Source of the DNA: Ligula intestinalis
Taxonomy: Eukaryota > Platyhelminthes > Cestoda > Diphyllobothriidea > Diphyllobothriidae
DNA: 64,000 bases
Reading direction: 5' to 3'
Assembly (NCBI GenBank): GCA_036362985.1
Contig: JAYGXS010000005.1
Coordinates: 47,265,341 to 47,329,340, forward strand
Below are positions 32,887 through 46,478 of this stretch, piece by piece. The position numbers and the translations under genes were made by a program. The notes under the pieces were generated by a model. It was given only the letters and a program-made list of their open reading frames with translations, ran no database searches and was not told the origin of the DNA. Numbering within the stretch: position 1 is the stretch's first letter; every line of letters begins with the position of its first letter.

Positions 32887-33001
32887 AGAAGAAGACGAAG
32901 AACAAGAAGAAGAAGAAGAAGAAGAAGTAGAAGAAGAAGAAGAACAAGAACAAGAGGAAGAGGAAGAAGAAGAAGTAAAAGACGAAGATGAAGAAGAAGA
33001 G
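32887..33001. repeat. (GAA)n imperfect microsatellite, about 115 bp
   Basis: GAA/GAAC/GAG repeats. The poly-Arg and poly-Ser frames across it are artefacts. Confidence 0.95.
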
Positions 33002-33739
33002 TACGTGCGTACTCTTAACAAATAATGAAGCACAAGTGCAGAGCACAGACGTAACTTTTTGTCAAATAACCCTGCCAACTGCATCAAATCCTTTATTAGA
33101 GTAATTTATTTTTTGTTCACGTGCTCAACCTCACATAGACGCAGCAGCAGTTGCTTGCAAAGGCAGGCATCCTCTGCTTAAAAAATAACATTTGTGCGGC
33201 CTTCAAACGCCAGATCGGCGCGGCGATGGGGATGGGTGGAGGGGGGATGGGTGATGAGGTCACATTAAAATTTGGCTGCTCTAGCAGACCTGACAGAAGT
33301 ACTACGTAAAAGCCTAGATTACGGAACCTGGGATTAGGATGCTCATCCTGTTGGGTGTGCCAGATCCCGAAAAAGGTAGCGTCTTCTGAAATCAAGTGAA
33401 TCTCTTTATAAAAGACACAGACACCAGGTACCGTTCTACCTGAGTAATATAGGCACAAAGAACACATTACCATCGTCATTGCTTGATGCGATAACCACTC
33501 AATTATATTGGGGAGCATCCATGAAAGAAGAGTTAAGTTGTTTGAGTCCGTTCCTTGTCATCTGAAGTCAAAGCTGCCGCTCGCATTCAAGCAATGACAC
33601 CTGATTTGTGATGAATGGATCGGATGAAGTATTTGTTCGATAAACTCTGTCCAGAAATCTAAGTAATTACTTACAACGTCCCCCTTCAGTGTTGAGCCCG
33701 ATCTTTGGCCTAGTCTCTATGCAGTCCATACGGCACTCT

Positions 33740-34597
33740 TACACAAGATGTGGGATGCAAATCATCCCTTGTACTTTTAACGGTTGTGATCATGCCTGAT
33801 CTAGCCAGCCTCAATGATGTCACGAACGGTACATCTCCATGCGTGACGATTGGTTGCAGCGCATCTGTAGAGGTCCACACAGTATCTTTTCCAGCGACAG
33901 AGACTGAAGATAGAACTACTTCCATGTCTTGACTGACGGTGTCGAGCCAAGTCCTCAGTTGCCCTCCTCTTGGAGATCTCCAGGTGGGCTGTGGCGCCGG
34001 GTGGAGGGCAGCATAGCTAAGCTCGTGGGGCGGACGACGGAGAACGTGTCAAAACCACCTAAGTCGCCTTTCTTGAATGGCCTGATATATCCTCGCGAGA
34101 CGATCGCACCGGCCGTGGATTGCCTCATTCGAGATGAAGTCGTTATATTTAACTCGCAAAATCGTCCCAAGGCACAGGCGGTCAGAGACCTCCAGTCTTC
34201 GCTCATCTTCAGCGCACACAGCCCAGCATTCATGCCAACTGAGGAGGACTGACCGGGTAGATGCACTGTATAAACGAATTTTCGTGGCGATGGAGATGTC
34301 ACGTCGGATCCATTGGCGCTTTCGAAGGCTTGAGAAAACCCAGAGAGCAGCATCGATACGGCAGAGAATGTCGTCCTTGCTTTGCCCATTCGGTGGCAGC
34401 CTGGTCCCGAGGTATTTCAAGATGTCTACTTCTTCAAGTTGATGGCATTTTATCCCCAGGTGTGCCTTACCCTGGTCAGGGATGCAGCTCGAGAATAACT
34501 TCATCTTTCCGAAGTTTATGGAGATGCCAACCGACATAACGATCTCATTTAACTTCACTATATGCCTACTTACTCTACCACGACCAAAAAAATGCAA
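33740..34597 (-). pseudogene. RTE-like LINE, reverse transcriptase 3' part
   Basis: The minus-strand frame from 34597 reads LEEVDILKYLGTRLPPNGQS, KDDILCRIDAALWVFSSLRK, IRRDISIATKIRLYSASTRS and ERRLRWF. This is the thumb and C-terminal region of RTE-type reverse transcriptases that is common in flatworms. A stop after LRWF is followed in the next frame by HVLRRPPHE-like sequence and DMEVVLSSV. The fingers and palm with the catalytic YADD-type box are absent; homology stops at about 34597. A related but distinct copy lies at 53060-53770 on the other strand. Confidence 0.8.
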
Positions 34598-34844
34598 ACC
34601 ACCCCCTCAATTTGTGTGAGAACCACGTGAGTTGTGGCAGGTGTGTGGCACGCGCAGACGGGTCGCTTGCCTGTCATCCACACAGCATCCAATTCCACAC
34701 AAAAAACGACTGATAGGCTCCGACAGCGCACCGTTAACGCAGAGAGAGGAAAGAACAGGCGAGAGACGGGGAGTTCGACGACAGAACGCAGCGCATATTT
34801 TCGACCTGACTCGCACATAAACTCCTCATAATGTGCTCGAAGCC

Positions 34845-34906
34845 GTGGCAGGGAGGACTGAAGGGATTCTGCCCTCTGGACAGGGAGTTGAACTCCTCCC
34901 TGCCAC
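34845..34906. repeat. Perfect 13-bp inverted repeat, 36-base loop
   Basis: GTGGCAGGGAGGA at 34845-34857 and its exact complement TCCTCCCTGCCAC at 34894-34906. The loop is also GC-rich. It lies just beyond the truncation point of the RTE-like fragment. Confidence 0.8.
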
Positions 34907-35427
34907 GCTCGCACAGCTGGCATACGAGTCATGCTGTTATAAATTGGCTTACGCTTATTCACCGTCCTTGCGTCCATCCCGCTGTTAGGCACACGGTAGA
35001 TATCATCGGAAAAGACTGTCCAACCTTAGATAGTTCACTAACTTAATTGGAATAAAGGGTAGCTGGAGTTTCATAGTCCTGTTATCACGAATATGTCTTC
35101 GAGATAAGGTAGTATATATTATATTGGTACGATATGCTCACTATCTTGGTCTGGTGTCGCTGCAGGCCGCAAAAAGGCACTTGGGATCATTTAAAAGCAT
35201 ATCGATGATCGAACGGCCAGGATAAATAGCGTGGTCATTGAAAGGTTTTGGGTCACTACTTTTTTCATGAATCCACAGCACATTTATTCGAATCATATAA
35301 TGCCCTGAGAACATAATTTAATGATGTGTTTTTAGACAGTCAGATACCTTTTCCTTCAGCATTTTATTCTTTATCTATGTATAGGTACCGTTAAATAGTT
35401 AAATGCTTTCGTACTTCACCCATAAGT

Positions 35428-35463
35428 CTGATGACGGGTTAGTGAACTACGTTTCAAAATGTC
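35428..35463 (+). ncRNA. Isolated hammerhead-like motif
   Basis: CTGATGA (35428-35434), a TAGT-GA-ACTA mini-hairpin inside a longer spacer, then CAAAATGTC (35455-35463). It resembles the pseudo-LTR motif order, with GAAA weakened to CAAA. No Penelope-like coding sequence is nearby. Confidence 0.35.
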
Positions 35464-36046
35464 ACGCACTAACTTCAATTTTCTTCAAATAGATGTTTCA
35501 TATTTATGATAAAATTTTATTCAGAGAACAATTTTTAATGCACGTAGGAATGTATATGGGGAAGTGCGGCATAACATAATTATCGCATAGAATTCACACT
35601 ACTTTGAGTGCCACTCCATATTTTGTGATGATTCCATGGAAGTTTATTTTCTTCCACTCAAATATTCATCGAAATCTAGGTTCTTGCCCTTTAAAGTCAT
35701 GTCGTGATCAACTACGTCCACGTAATACACTTTTTTCCATAATTATTCCCTTGATTATTATCTGGAGGTCATATATTCGAAACTGCACAGAGAACGTGGG
35801 GGAGGGGGGGCACCGAAGAGCCGAAATCCTCGTTCCCGTATCATGCAGCAGCAGAAACATCAGCGAAACACGTATCTGGACTTTCATCTTGTATCTATGC
35901 GGAATTACGGTATATCATAATTATCATATGTATATGGGCATCGCCCGGCTGGTAGTGGAAGAATTAACTTCTGTTTCATCCAGAAGCTCAAAATAAGAGC
36001 GACTGATGTGATAGGATTTAGTTCACCTCAAAGCAACGGACAGAAT

Positions 36047-36204
36047 GAGCCCTTGGCTGAGTGGTTAGAGCGTCGGGTTTCTAACCGACAGGTCACGCAT
36101 TCGATCCTCAAGGTTTTTTTACCTGGCGTTAGGTATGGCTGGCTGATGATGGCTAATAAACCAGAAATGGCAATTGCAGCCTTCCCAGCCTTTACCCGCA
36201 GCCG
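36047..36204 (+). mobile_element. SINE-A copy with the best-kept tRNA-like head
   Basis: GAGCCCTTGGCTGAGTGGTT (A box), an anticodon-like arm GTCGG...CCGAC, and a B-box-like GCATTCGATCCTC. The body has TATGGCTGGCTGATGATGGC and TAATAAACCAGAAATGGCAA. A (TA)9 run follows at 36214-36232, a common SINE end. Confidence 0.75.
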
Positions 36205-36940
36205 TAAGCAGACGTCTATATATATATATATATGCATCTTTTGACTACTTGTGGTGCTTACTATTACATCGAACATATCGGTGAAATGCAAGTTCTACGT
36301 TTACGAAAACGTCCTTTAAAGAGGAGTTTTAAGACTACGTTAAAGGCCCAATACAATCCGACGACACAAATTGTTGTGCGTTTTCGGACGCAGAGCTGTT
36401 TTTTCCTTGCACCTTTCCAAGCATCTTGCAGCTATCTCTGTATCCACCCAGGGCCCATCCCGTGAATATCACAACTATCCAACAGGCCCTGCGGTTCTGC
36501 AACCACATTTGTCAGAAGAGCGAAATAGGCAGGAGTGTTATGGGCCGAAGCGGGGCGGGGAGATGAGTGCGGAAAGAGAACGATCAGCACGAGAGAGTGA
36601 AATCGTCGCAAAATGTTCACAGAAACGTTCACACATGTACGCTGGCGCAGAACGAGGGGCGAGGCGGCGCGGACGGTGGTTCAAGTTATCAGGTGATAGA
36701 CCTAGACAACTGTTGCACGCCAGCAAACCCAAACTTGGGCTGTGTGCCCGCGTGGACATGAATCATGAGGAGCCCACACAGCCCTGATGGGCTGTGCCAT
36801 TTCAAAGGCACTTCTAACAAAAAGGCGGCCAGGCCAAGTGAGCCACAGGCCTGTTTGCTTGATTTTGCTGGCGTTGGTGTTGGCAACAGCTGTGCCGCAG
36901 GGCTTGTCATCTGGGCGTCTGACCAGACCGTCAAAGGCTC

Positions 36941-36970
36941 CTGTGTGTGCGTGTGTGTGTGTGTGTGTGC
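36941..36970. repeat. (GT)n microsatellite
   Basis: TGTGTGTGCGTGTGTGTGTG-type run with one C interruption, about 30 bases. Confidence 0.9.
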
Positions 36971-37009
36971 TGAGGTGATTACCGAGACATCCCGTTTTCT
37001 ACTTTTCTA

Positions 37010-39815
37010 GTACACAAACCTAAATAGTAGCCGGAAATGACGGGTGGGATGAGGTTAGACTAAAGATTTAAAAAAATAGTCGGACCCAGTGCAGTGCGCA
37101 GTGGCATTCTCTAATTTGGCCTTAAAAGCTGCTATTGGTTGCTTAGAATAAAATGACAAAGTCATCTTGTAAAAAAATATCAAGTAACATTTCGACCTCA
37201 GGGACCTATTGTGCTCTGCGCGGCAAATGGGGTCTAACTGTGACCGCTGTGAAACCGCTTTTAAATAAACACAAACGCAGACGAGCGGATACATGGTTTT
37301 CCTAGAGGATAACACCTGTCATCTTCAAAAAATGATTTCCTGACGGAGAGGGCAGAGGCCGCAGGGATGAACTTAATAACCTAGACACCATTGTACCTTT
37401 TGACGTGTCTCTAACAAGACCAACGGGTTGAAGTCCATGTCGAGATTTTATCTTAATGACGAGTTCACTGACCAAGCCCGTTCTACGCTGGTTGAATAGG
37501 AAGACAGAAGAAATATTTTCGATCAGTTAGTTTCCAGGAAACAATATAGAAAGGCCTGAACGTAGATAGAATCAGACTGAAACGTTTGACAGACTCGACT
37601 AAAAGAGGACGGTACAAACGCGACGGAGACTGGAATCACAAAAGGCAAAGAGACGTCATTCAATACTGGACTTTAAAAAAAATTAAGTTCAAGTAAATGC
37701 CAGTGTCAAGCTTCATCGTAGTATAGTTGCAATGGTAGTGGAACTTCAACAGGTGTGATTTTCAGAAGGAGACTGCAGACAGGAGACAGCACTAGTTACT
37801 CAGGTTGATAAACTAGGCTAGATATAGTCTTTCTCTCAAAATCATACTCGGTCAAACGCCTACACTTACCTTCATTGGACTGAGTCTACAGTCATTAAGT
37901 TAACTCACATCTTTTATTGTTTTGTTTGTGGTAAAACAATACCAAAAATTACCAGCGTAGCCTGCAGCACCAACAGAAGCTATCATTTCTTGAATTGCTT
38001 TGCCGCCTTCAATATGGCCTTCTTCGCCGGTCTAAGGGCATTCCAAGGTCACCACCCACCACATACAGTAGCAGTCCTATCGAATGAAATGTCAACCCAC
38101 CCTACTGTCTTTTTAACTAGGGGGGACTGTTTACAGGCTATAGTGTAACAGAAATTAGACTGTTAAAGTTGATACAAAACGTCAACTTCGACTGAGATTT
38201 TTCGGCTCCTTTGAAAGACGAACATAAATAAAAAATTCTTTATTTATTGTATGACTTTTACATATCGATTTTCGTGGCCTTTACAATTCATATATATTTA
38301 ATCCGATGAGAAAAAGGAATTGCCTTCCTCGAACTCCATTCATAGCAAATCAGGCTTTCTCAATTTATTTTTTTCTTCGAGGAATAAAATCTTCTGGTTT
38401 AGAAAGTGTAGGTACTTGTGAGACATATTGAGACCCTGAATTGTCCATTCATCCGAGATCTATCTGCCCATTTGCTGATGTTCCTTATGAGGTGTAGATC
38501 ATGATTCGCATTTAGGGCACAATTTTATAAACGCTTACTAGAGTACAGTTAATGGGCTATATAAATGGATCATTTTAAGGAAACGAAAAAAATGCACAGT
38601 ATGAAATTTGGAAACCCTGAGCGAACGTAAAGATACACATCGGGTTTAAAATTATTCCAGATTTGGCAGAACTTGGCAAAAGGTAAAATTTAAGGAACAC
38701 CTAATTTACTACCAACTAAGTAAATACAATAATTTTTTGTTCATTTTTTTTTCTATGAGACATATTTGAGTTTGCAAGGCATCCAAAATCACTGGGGAAA
38801 AATGCATACTACGAACGTTGTCATCTTAAAGACTGAACTTTGTGTAAGTGGGCAGACATAATCTCATCATAACAGTTTTCGTAAATTCAAAGTGTTGATA
38901 GTATGCTGTACAATATTCCATATTGTAACTCAGTGAAAGGAATTATTTTAAAAAAAAGACACATTCAAGAATTTCGTTCAGCATTTACTAAAATAGCCCC
39001 AGCTACTTTTGGAGGAAGCAAGGCTGAGGTAATGGAAATATTTTCTGTTATATGGTGGCAGAAAAACAGGTCGCACGCCCAGTCAAGCGATTGGCAGTAG
39101 TGCAGAATGAACCTTCACTAAAATGGCATTTTCACCGGCATTGGCATTAGCTATTTAATAAGATAAACACATCTTCCTAACGACCTTTAGTTTAGTTTTA
39201 GGATGTTCAGTGTGCATGTCTGGTAGAGGACTTGCAGACATCAGCAAGCGAAAAGCAGCAAGCAATAGGTTGCAGATGGCAGAGATGTAACGAAGTCGAG
39301 AAATGTTAAGTTTTCTCATAACAAGTGCGTTCATATGCAAACTCCCTAGACCGTGTCATAATAGCCCGTTATTAAGGTTTCTTTTAGGAAAATACGAGGC
39401 TCTAACTTATCAGATACGCCATCACGTTTCCACAAATGCCGAGATATTTTGGCGAAATAAAAATAAAACAACAGCAAATTCAGCCTCTTTTAAATGAAGG
39501 CAAAACAAAGTTCAGTTGTAGGACACGGTTATTTGAGTCTTAGGTAATATGGACGACTTTGAACAAAAATGTACTCAAATTAAAGCCATATATTTAATAC
39601 TGACCGAAAACGCAACCGTAAAAATAAACCTAACCCTGACCCTTAACCAAACCTTACGCTTGATCATAATTAAAGACCTAATAATAAACTTCTCAGTGAT
39701 CCGAATCACTGTCGAAATTAGGACGAAACTCTCCAGAATTAAGGAGCGTGCCAGTTACCGTTTTAGACCCTTCGAAAGATCGATAATAAGAGTCTAGGGA
39801 ACACCATCAATGACC
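37010..39815. other. Intronic stretch without recognised features
   Basis: AT-rich. Open frames at 37055, 38903, 39155, 39303 and 39549 show no family match. At 39630-39660 there is a short CCTAACCCTGACCC telomere-like patch. Confidence 0.55.
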
Positions 39816-39819
39816 TTGC

Positions 39820-40730
39820 ATTTAACGGTCTATATGTGAATCATATCTTCTGTCTGATGGACTCAAACCCTGATTATGACGTCTTGGTCATGAAATTTAA
39901 TAGCGTGCATCAATTGTTCAAGTTTTGTACAAAGACTGAGATAGATAATGAAATTTCGTTCCTTGATGTCCCTTTGTGAAAGCAAAATAATGGATCTTTC
40001 CTGCGTAGGGTGTTCAAAAATAAAACATGAATGTCTCAATATATCAAATTTATCAGGTTTGTTCCTCTAAATATAAAACGAAATCCAGTCTAGGGGTGAC
40101 CACCAAAAGAACGATGGATAAGCTCTCCTGAAACTGTCAAAGCAGAATTTCAAAAGCTGCAGAACACGCTTCTGGATAATGGATACCCAGAAACTTTCAT
40201 CCTCAGTTTTATTGGCAAACGCACCTAAAAGAATACTGCCTTGAAGGCAGAAAGGAAAGGCGTGTTCATAGGACTGCCTCTCTTAGGCAATGGAGCAAGC
40301 GAACTAGTAAGACGACGTCTGATGACTGCGATCGCAAGCGTTTTCCCAAAGGCGAACTAACGCGTGTTCTTCACGAAATCTCTCCTTCTACGATTGGGAA
40401 GTAAAGACTGACTCCTGTCAAAGACCACATCCATATGCATTAACTCTTTCCCTTGGTCCTGTGGAGCAGGATACATAGAGGCACCTAGAAAAAGGGGTAT
40501 GTGAACACATACCGACCTGGTGAAACTACACGGATTTCGAGTTCTATTCTCGCACATCCTGTCGATACAAATCATCGAGTCTATACTTACGAAGCCTTTC
40601 AGGTTGCCTTCCGGGCACCAGTTGATTTTTCCAAGGACATACGCCAACGGGTGCTTGCAACAGCAGTAAATTCAGTGCTCTGCAAGCACTTTCAATTTCG
40701 TCGCCAACCCCGACGTTAGGTGACGATCGC
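39820..40730 (+). pseudogene. Penelope-like element 3: RT C-terminal half and GIY-YIG end
   Basis: This fragment belongs to a different Penelope-like branch (cf. 820-1640). Around the catalytic site it reads YVNHIFCLMDSNPDYDVLVM at 39833 onward, where the family has YVDD, so both catalytic aspartates are replaced. Then follow EISFLDVPL, FQKLQNTLLDNGYPETFIL, FIGLPLLGNGASELVRR and PWSCGAGYI, the start of GIY-YIG. After a shift the endonuclease ends with ISSSILAHPVDTNHRVYTYE and APVDFSKDIRQRVLATA. Several stops (for example after VPL and KRT) confirm decay. Confidence 0.82.
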
Positions 40731-40739
40731 AGATCGCCC

Positions 40740-43700
40740 CCACCACCCAGTGACAGTCGTTCGCTTCGTGAAAATTACAGTTATTATCTCTCCATGTACT
40801 TGACTCCTGACCAATGCCCAATTTCGTTCCCTCTCCTGCCCCTCACCCAGCACACGGACTGCTACACGCCGATCTCACCACGTGGGCGGTGTTAAAACGA
40901 TGAGTTTTACTCAAAGTGCGCTTATTAACCCTGTCCAACTGTACAATTTTCATTATCCCTGCAAATGTGCTGGCCTGATAAAGAGTTGATGAAAGCGTGT
41001 GTTGGCCACATTGACTTTTCAAAGTACCCCAAGTATTGAACCAGGTAGTCTCTGATTTACTTGTCGAAAATACTGAGCTCGGCATTGATAAGTCAACAGA
41101 CCCAGTTGTGAGGAACAGGGTATTCCTTACGCAAGCAAATGAATATGATCAAAGTACATCATGCCTGGTTTAGAAACGTGTCTCCGCTCGAAGATTTCCG
41201 ATCGACGGTGCTGACAACCACTTTCCCGAATTGGCTTTGATCGCCGCGCCGCAGGGGGATGACTATCTACTTGGTCAGGAAACCAACCCCTGTGATTGCA
41301 TTCACTGTCACTCTCTCAACAGGACTGTCCAATCCCGGTTCTGTTTGGATTCAATCCTGCAGGTATTTGAAAGGTCATCCTGTCCGAAATATAAATAACC
41401 TGGCGTGGCAAAATTTGACTTTAAATGCACCTCTGGTCTTCGGTTTGCCGGGACGAGGTGGCAAATGGTTAAAGTTCCCCAGAGCTTTTAACTCGACCAA
41501 CCCAAAATCGAAGTGCACAGACAACATACAGCCGGCTATCTCGACAAGAAGAACAGGCATTTTTATCCCAAAATGTAGCAAGAGGATAGGTCTTACCATC
41601 TACTACTTTGCATTCAGGCTATTAGTCAGCGAGCACGGAATTAGATTCACGACTGAAAAATCCGGATTTTGTTTATGAGTCTAGGTTGATCTCGGACCTC
41701 ATGTGCAGTCTGCAAATGCCTTCTCCTGGTATTGTTTACTTTCAACTGATGAGTATAATTCACCCTCGGTGGGTTGAACGAGGAGCACGTATGTTAAAGC
41801 CGGCTATTCTTCGAGATAGAGAAAGAGAGACATCGGATTTCAGCGGTCATCAGCCATTGAAGACAGAGTGAGCGTAGGGGCTTTGCAGAACCATTTTGCA
41901 TGAGGGAGTAACAGCCTACTATAGGTACCACCGAAATTAAAAACTTCAGAATACTGTAATACTAGAAAGGTGTTAGTGGTAATTCGTGAATTTAAACTTG
42001 ATTACTTTATTTGACGTAAGTATTTTATTTTTTAATTTTAATTTATTTTTCTTATGATTGTGCGCTTTTTTGTTGTTGTTATATATCAGCTTTTTGATAA
42101 TACTATCCTGTTTTGCTATCCATATTTCTTTTATTTTCTCTCCAGCTGCCCTCAAGTAACCCCCATATCCATTGGTCATGTCTTAGTGGATTCTAGAGTA
42201 ATGGTTTCTGTGATGGTATAGATAATAGACTTTTACCCATTGGGCGTTCCTAAAACGATGTCGCAAAAATAGCACTTTGGATAATTACCTTGACAGTAAA
42301 ACCAAATTCTCTCTATACACTTTGCAGTCGGGTGACCCACACAGGATGGATCTACAGATAAGAGGCACAACAGTAAGTAAGCGAGAACGTTTGAGGCCGA
42401 CCTCCAGTCTGTACGGCTTTTTTGCATAATCCAATTTATATAAAACGCTGACGTTTGATGGAATATTACGTTAGAAAAGCAAAAAAGGGGAAGTCTATAA
42501 ACTCCCAAGAACTACAATAAATACGCACTCATCAAATAAATGTTTGTAGTTAGAAAAACCAACCCCAACTATTTTTAATGAATGCCAAATCACCTGCTAA
42601 GGAAAATCTTGAACGGTTCCGATTGTTGCGCAAGATTAGGGAGTTTCGGTCCTATAAAATACACGTCTCATAATGCATAAGGAACGAAAAAATGCGCTGG
42701 AGCCGTATATGGAGACCTAGTACAGACCGCTGCAAGCTGAATGCAGAAACGCTTCCTGACGGTCGACAGCCATCTTTTTTATTGCACTGAGTCATCAACA
42801 AGTCATTCGTTCTTTAACATATACCTCTAAAAGGCAATGCTTCATTGAATCGCCTGAGAGCTGATACACCCGATGGCAAAAGTCGTTTATTTAGTGCATC
42901 CCATAGACAATAGTCCTAGCTGTTTATCCTACAGAAACGGTGGTCATAGGGGTTTTGGGGCTAAGGAAAATAGGATAGGCAGTGAAGGAAATTTGTAGAA
43001 GTAAGTGTAAAGAGTGAAAATGTAGTTGAATTCGTTTCCCGCGGCTACTCAAAGTAAGTTGTTCCGCAAGTAACTTGAAGGTGAGCGGGGCGCTTCGCGC
43101 TGTAGACTATACTAGTAAAACTCCAGAATGGTACGTTGGACCTCTGGTACGTTAAATTAGACGACCTTTTGACAACTACTTCAAGTTCTTCAGGAATTTA
43201 ACGAAACCTGCATTTTGGTAATCAGGTTTATCCGCAATACGGTAAAAGGTAATACAGACTAGGTTAATCTGCAACATCAACATCATTTCTAATTACAATT
43301 TATTACAAAAAAACGTATATGGCGTTTATTACGGTATATTCCAATGCCTATCCTAATTTTTCACGCATTAAACCCCTATAATTACCGCTTTCATAGGCAA
43401 TAAATGCTGAAACTAGGAATATCTGAGGTGCATTACATAAAAAAACTGTTGCATACTAGAGAAACGCAGAAAACGACAAATTATATTCTAGACTTCAACA
43501 TCAATTGAAATTTGCGGTCAGACATATGATTTGGTGGGTTTTTCGAAATTTTAAAGTAGAACTACTTTTCAGAAACGATATAATTGGAAAATTGACCAAA
43601 CTGCCTACTTGGAACAGAAGCAGCTGCATTGACTGGTTGAAATGCATTACATTTGTTAGCACTATATGCAACTGTCTGGAGAGGTATTTCTGTGAGACAC

Positions 43701-45280
43701 TTCTCAGTTGCGCAAAAATGTCCTAAGAAAATAACCTACGGGATAATTTATTAGTCTGACGGCCATAAAGTCCACAAAGTAAGTAGCCATTTACCAATGT
43801 TTTTCAAAGCCTCTGCATAGAACAGCTGCTTCTAAACGGAGAAGACGAGCTACCCGAAGGAAGATCAAACGTTTGACTGAACAAGAAAGATACGCACCTC
43901 AGGTGTCCGGTCCAAACTCGACTTCATCAGACGAGGGTAACGCTTGCAGAGAGCTTGCGGTATTTATCGGGTTGCTGCGACCTCCGTAAAAATTACTATT
44001 TACAGACATTGACCAATTTTATGAAATTTTGAAATGCGTTTGCAGTTCGGGGACGTACTCAAGCTGGATTTTATATTTAATAAGCGTAAAACGAAAGCCA
44101 AAAATATCAACTGTTAAATGCAGTTTTTGTCAAGCATCTGTGGAAATCACGGTCGATACATAATGACTGCCTAAATGGTGTGCATCAAAATACCAAATTT
44201 TATTATCTAAATTAATGCAATTTAAGGTTACAAAACGATGTAAAACCTTGTTTTTTCCCCTAATCATATGGTATAAAATCACGCTCCTATGCAATTTAAA
44301 AGAATACATTTCTTGTGATTTTAATCCAACCATTTTCTTTCCCGAATACTAACGAAACTCATCTGTTGTTAAATTTACGCTTAGACTTCACTGTCTTCAA
44401 ATTGCATACTTGCCACTAGATTAAAATCAAACAGTCATCTGTATCTCTCAGAGGATGCCATATAGGATTGCTAATACTGTGTGTTGGACTGTATGCTTTT
44501 TTATGGGAGTTTATTAACAGACAGATGCGATTATGCCCGAATAGACATTGTATCATCTTAAAAACTTCAGAATTGCAAACTTTTTGAAACCAATAAAAAC
44601 TTTTCCTTTTAATTTAAAATTTGAGAAGGTAAGATGTTTTTATCACCTGAGTCCAAAAATGATATAATTCCTCCTGGGTTAAGGCTATGTGACGTCTAGC
44701 CGCATTTTAATAATATTCCGTATCAGCAGGTGGATTCAAAAAAATTGCTTTCGTAAGACGGCGTCATTTTTTATCACAAACAGCATGGGATTGTTTTTTA
44801 AAAAAATAGATAATACAGCCCCACACAAATAGCGCTTTGTAATTGGTAACACATCTCGGAATGAATTTACATAGTAAGACATTGATTGTCAGTGCCCTTA
44901 TATATTTAAATAGGGTTTTTGTCAGGAAACCTAAAGAGGACACATTATTTATTGTACTTGCTTGATAGTGAGCTTATAAGGCTACACTTTTAAACCAGGT
45001 ATCTTTGCGTTCAAGAAGCGTTGCTCAACTCATGAAAATATTCGACCCCGACAAGCAATTGAAATTTCACGCTGTAAAATTTCGTTTCATGTGGGTTTTA
45101 GGGCTAATTGGCTCACTGATGCTTGCACTGTAAAACAGCACTAGCCTGCGCGGCCTTACGTGGTTAATAACTTTCCTCAGGCAAAGTCTCAGCGCAGTAT
45201 ATGGGTAGGAAAAGTCCATGCGCCCAAGCATAATGTGCGTTATTGAATTTTTCTCTTATTTAACGCCAATCTTCGCTAGA
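40740..45280. other. Intronic stretch without recognised features
   Basis: Several open frames occur (41259-41678 is 139 codons) but none shows a family motif that I recognise. 41900-44900 is AT-rich. No tRNA-like elements or terminal repeats were seen. Confidence 0.5.
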
Positions 45281-45284
45281 GATC

Positions 45285-46030
45285 GGGGTGCATGAAGACT
45301 ACAACATGCGTACAAGGCATTGCGTAGGGTCAGATACCGTCGCTCCTACCCATTACCTCCCGGATCGGGTCCCCATCAACCCTCACCACCGCGTAACCGT
45401 CTCTTATCGACCCTCACAAACTTCGCTTCCCCAATTTCCATGACTCATTTGGATGAAATGACGAATATAATTGACCACCTGTTTTATCTTCGACTCCGTT
45501 CACAAGCAATGACACGATGAAGATTTATCGAAAGTCTACCTATATTCACCATCTGCCCTAATGAATTCTCTGGCGGGAGTTTTTTTGGGGATTTAAAGCC
45601 ACATCTAAACAGATAACCCCGGAAAAATGTTCACTTTCATATTTGAGTAAAACCGCACTGAATCTGTTCCACGTTGTTATTGACGTGTCTGGTATTCAAC
45701 GTCAAGATAAGACAAGTCGCAGATAACAAAGTTCACTAAATCGGGTTGCATGAAAAGCACAACAGGCATACGAGGTATGACCTAGGGTCAGATGCCCTCA
45801 CTCCTGCCCTCTATCCAATAGACCGGCTACATCAAACCCTTACCATCACGTAAACAGCCTTCTATTATCGACCCTCACCCCAACTCCCACTTACCTATTA
45901 CCGTGGCTGACTCGAAGAAAATGACGAACTGCTCTTCTGAATTCGCTCGTGGGCATTTTTGGCAACTTCAAGAAACCATATCTTAACAGACAACCCATAA
46001 AAAGTGTCCAGATTCGTATTTGGGCTAAAC
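45285..46030 (+). repeat. Diverged tandem duplication, about 457-bp spacing
   Basis: Copy 1 (about 45285-45660) and copy 2 (about 45742-46030) share TGCATGAAGAC/TGCATGAAAAG, AGGGTCAGAT, CTCCTACCC/CTCCTGCCC, TTATCGACCCTCAC and CAGATAACCC/CAGACAACCC in the same order. Identity is roughly 65-70%. No coding match was recognised. Confidence 0.65.
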
Positions 46031-46478
46031 AGTACCGGCCCCGTCCCACATGCAAACTAATAACGTTTAGGTCGATCACTACTGGCCATTATTTGCCACC
46101 AGGAATCGTTGGCCATTATAACGTCATTTCCTGTTGTGATGGGATTGCTGCAGGTGTTAAGCGGCGAGATGCAGCGTTTTTGTAATGGGAGCTTCCCCCC
46201 CCCCCTTCGGGAAAACGTGACGTACGTCGTTGGTTAATAACGCGAAAAAGGCATCCTAGTAATTATCCACCGTCAGTACCTCGGCAACCGGTAAATCTGC
46301 CTATCTCGAATTGTGCGTTTGAACATGATGCTGAATGTTCTGGTCAGGGGACCGAGCCCACTTTCCCTCTTCAAGAAGTTCCCGAAACGCAGCCCACCGC
46401 ATGCTGTGAGATGAAACAGCCTCTGCCGCCACTACAATAGTTCAAAACCATTTTTTCTGACAGAAAATTGAGCTATTA

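Noticed and set aside
41259..41678. 139-codon plus-strand open frame
   Set aside because: No recognisable motif, no splice or start context, and the composition fits chance in a longer intron.
43900..43960. TCATCAGACGAGG on the plus strand as a minus-strand hammerhead core
   Set aside because: CTGATGA is present but no GAAA...GTC follows at a usable distance.
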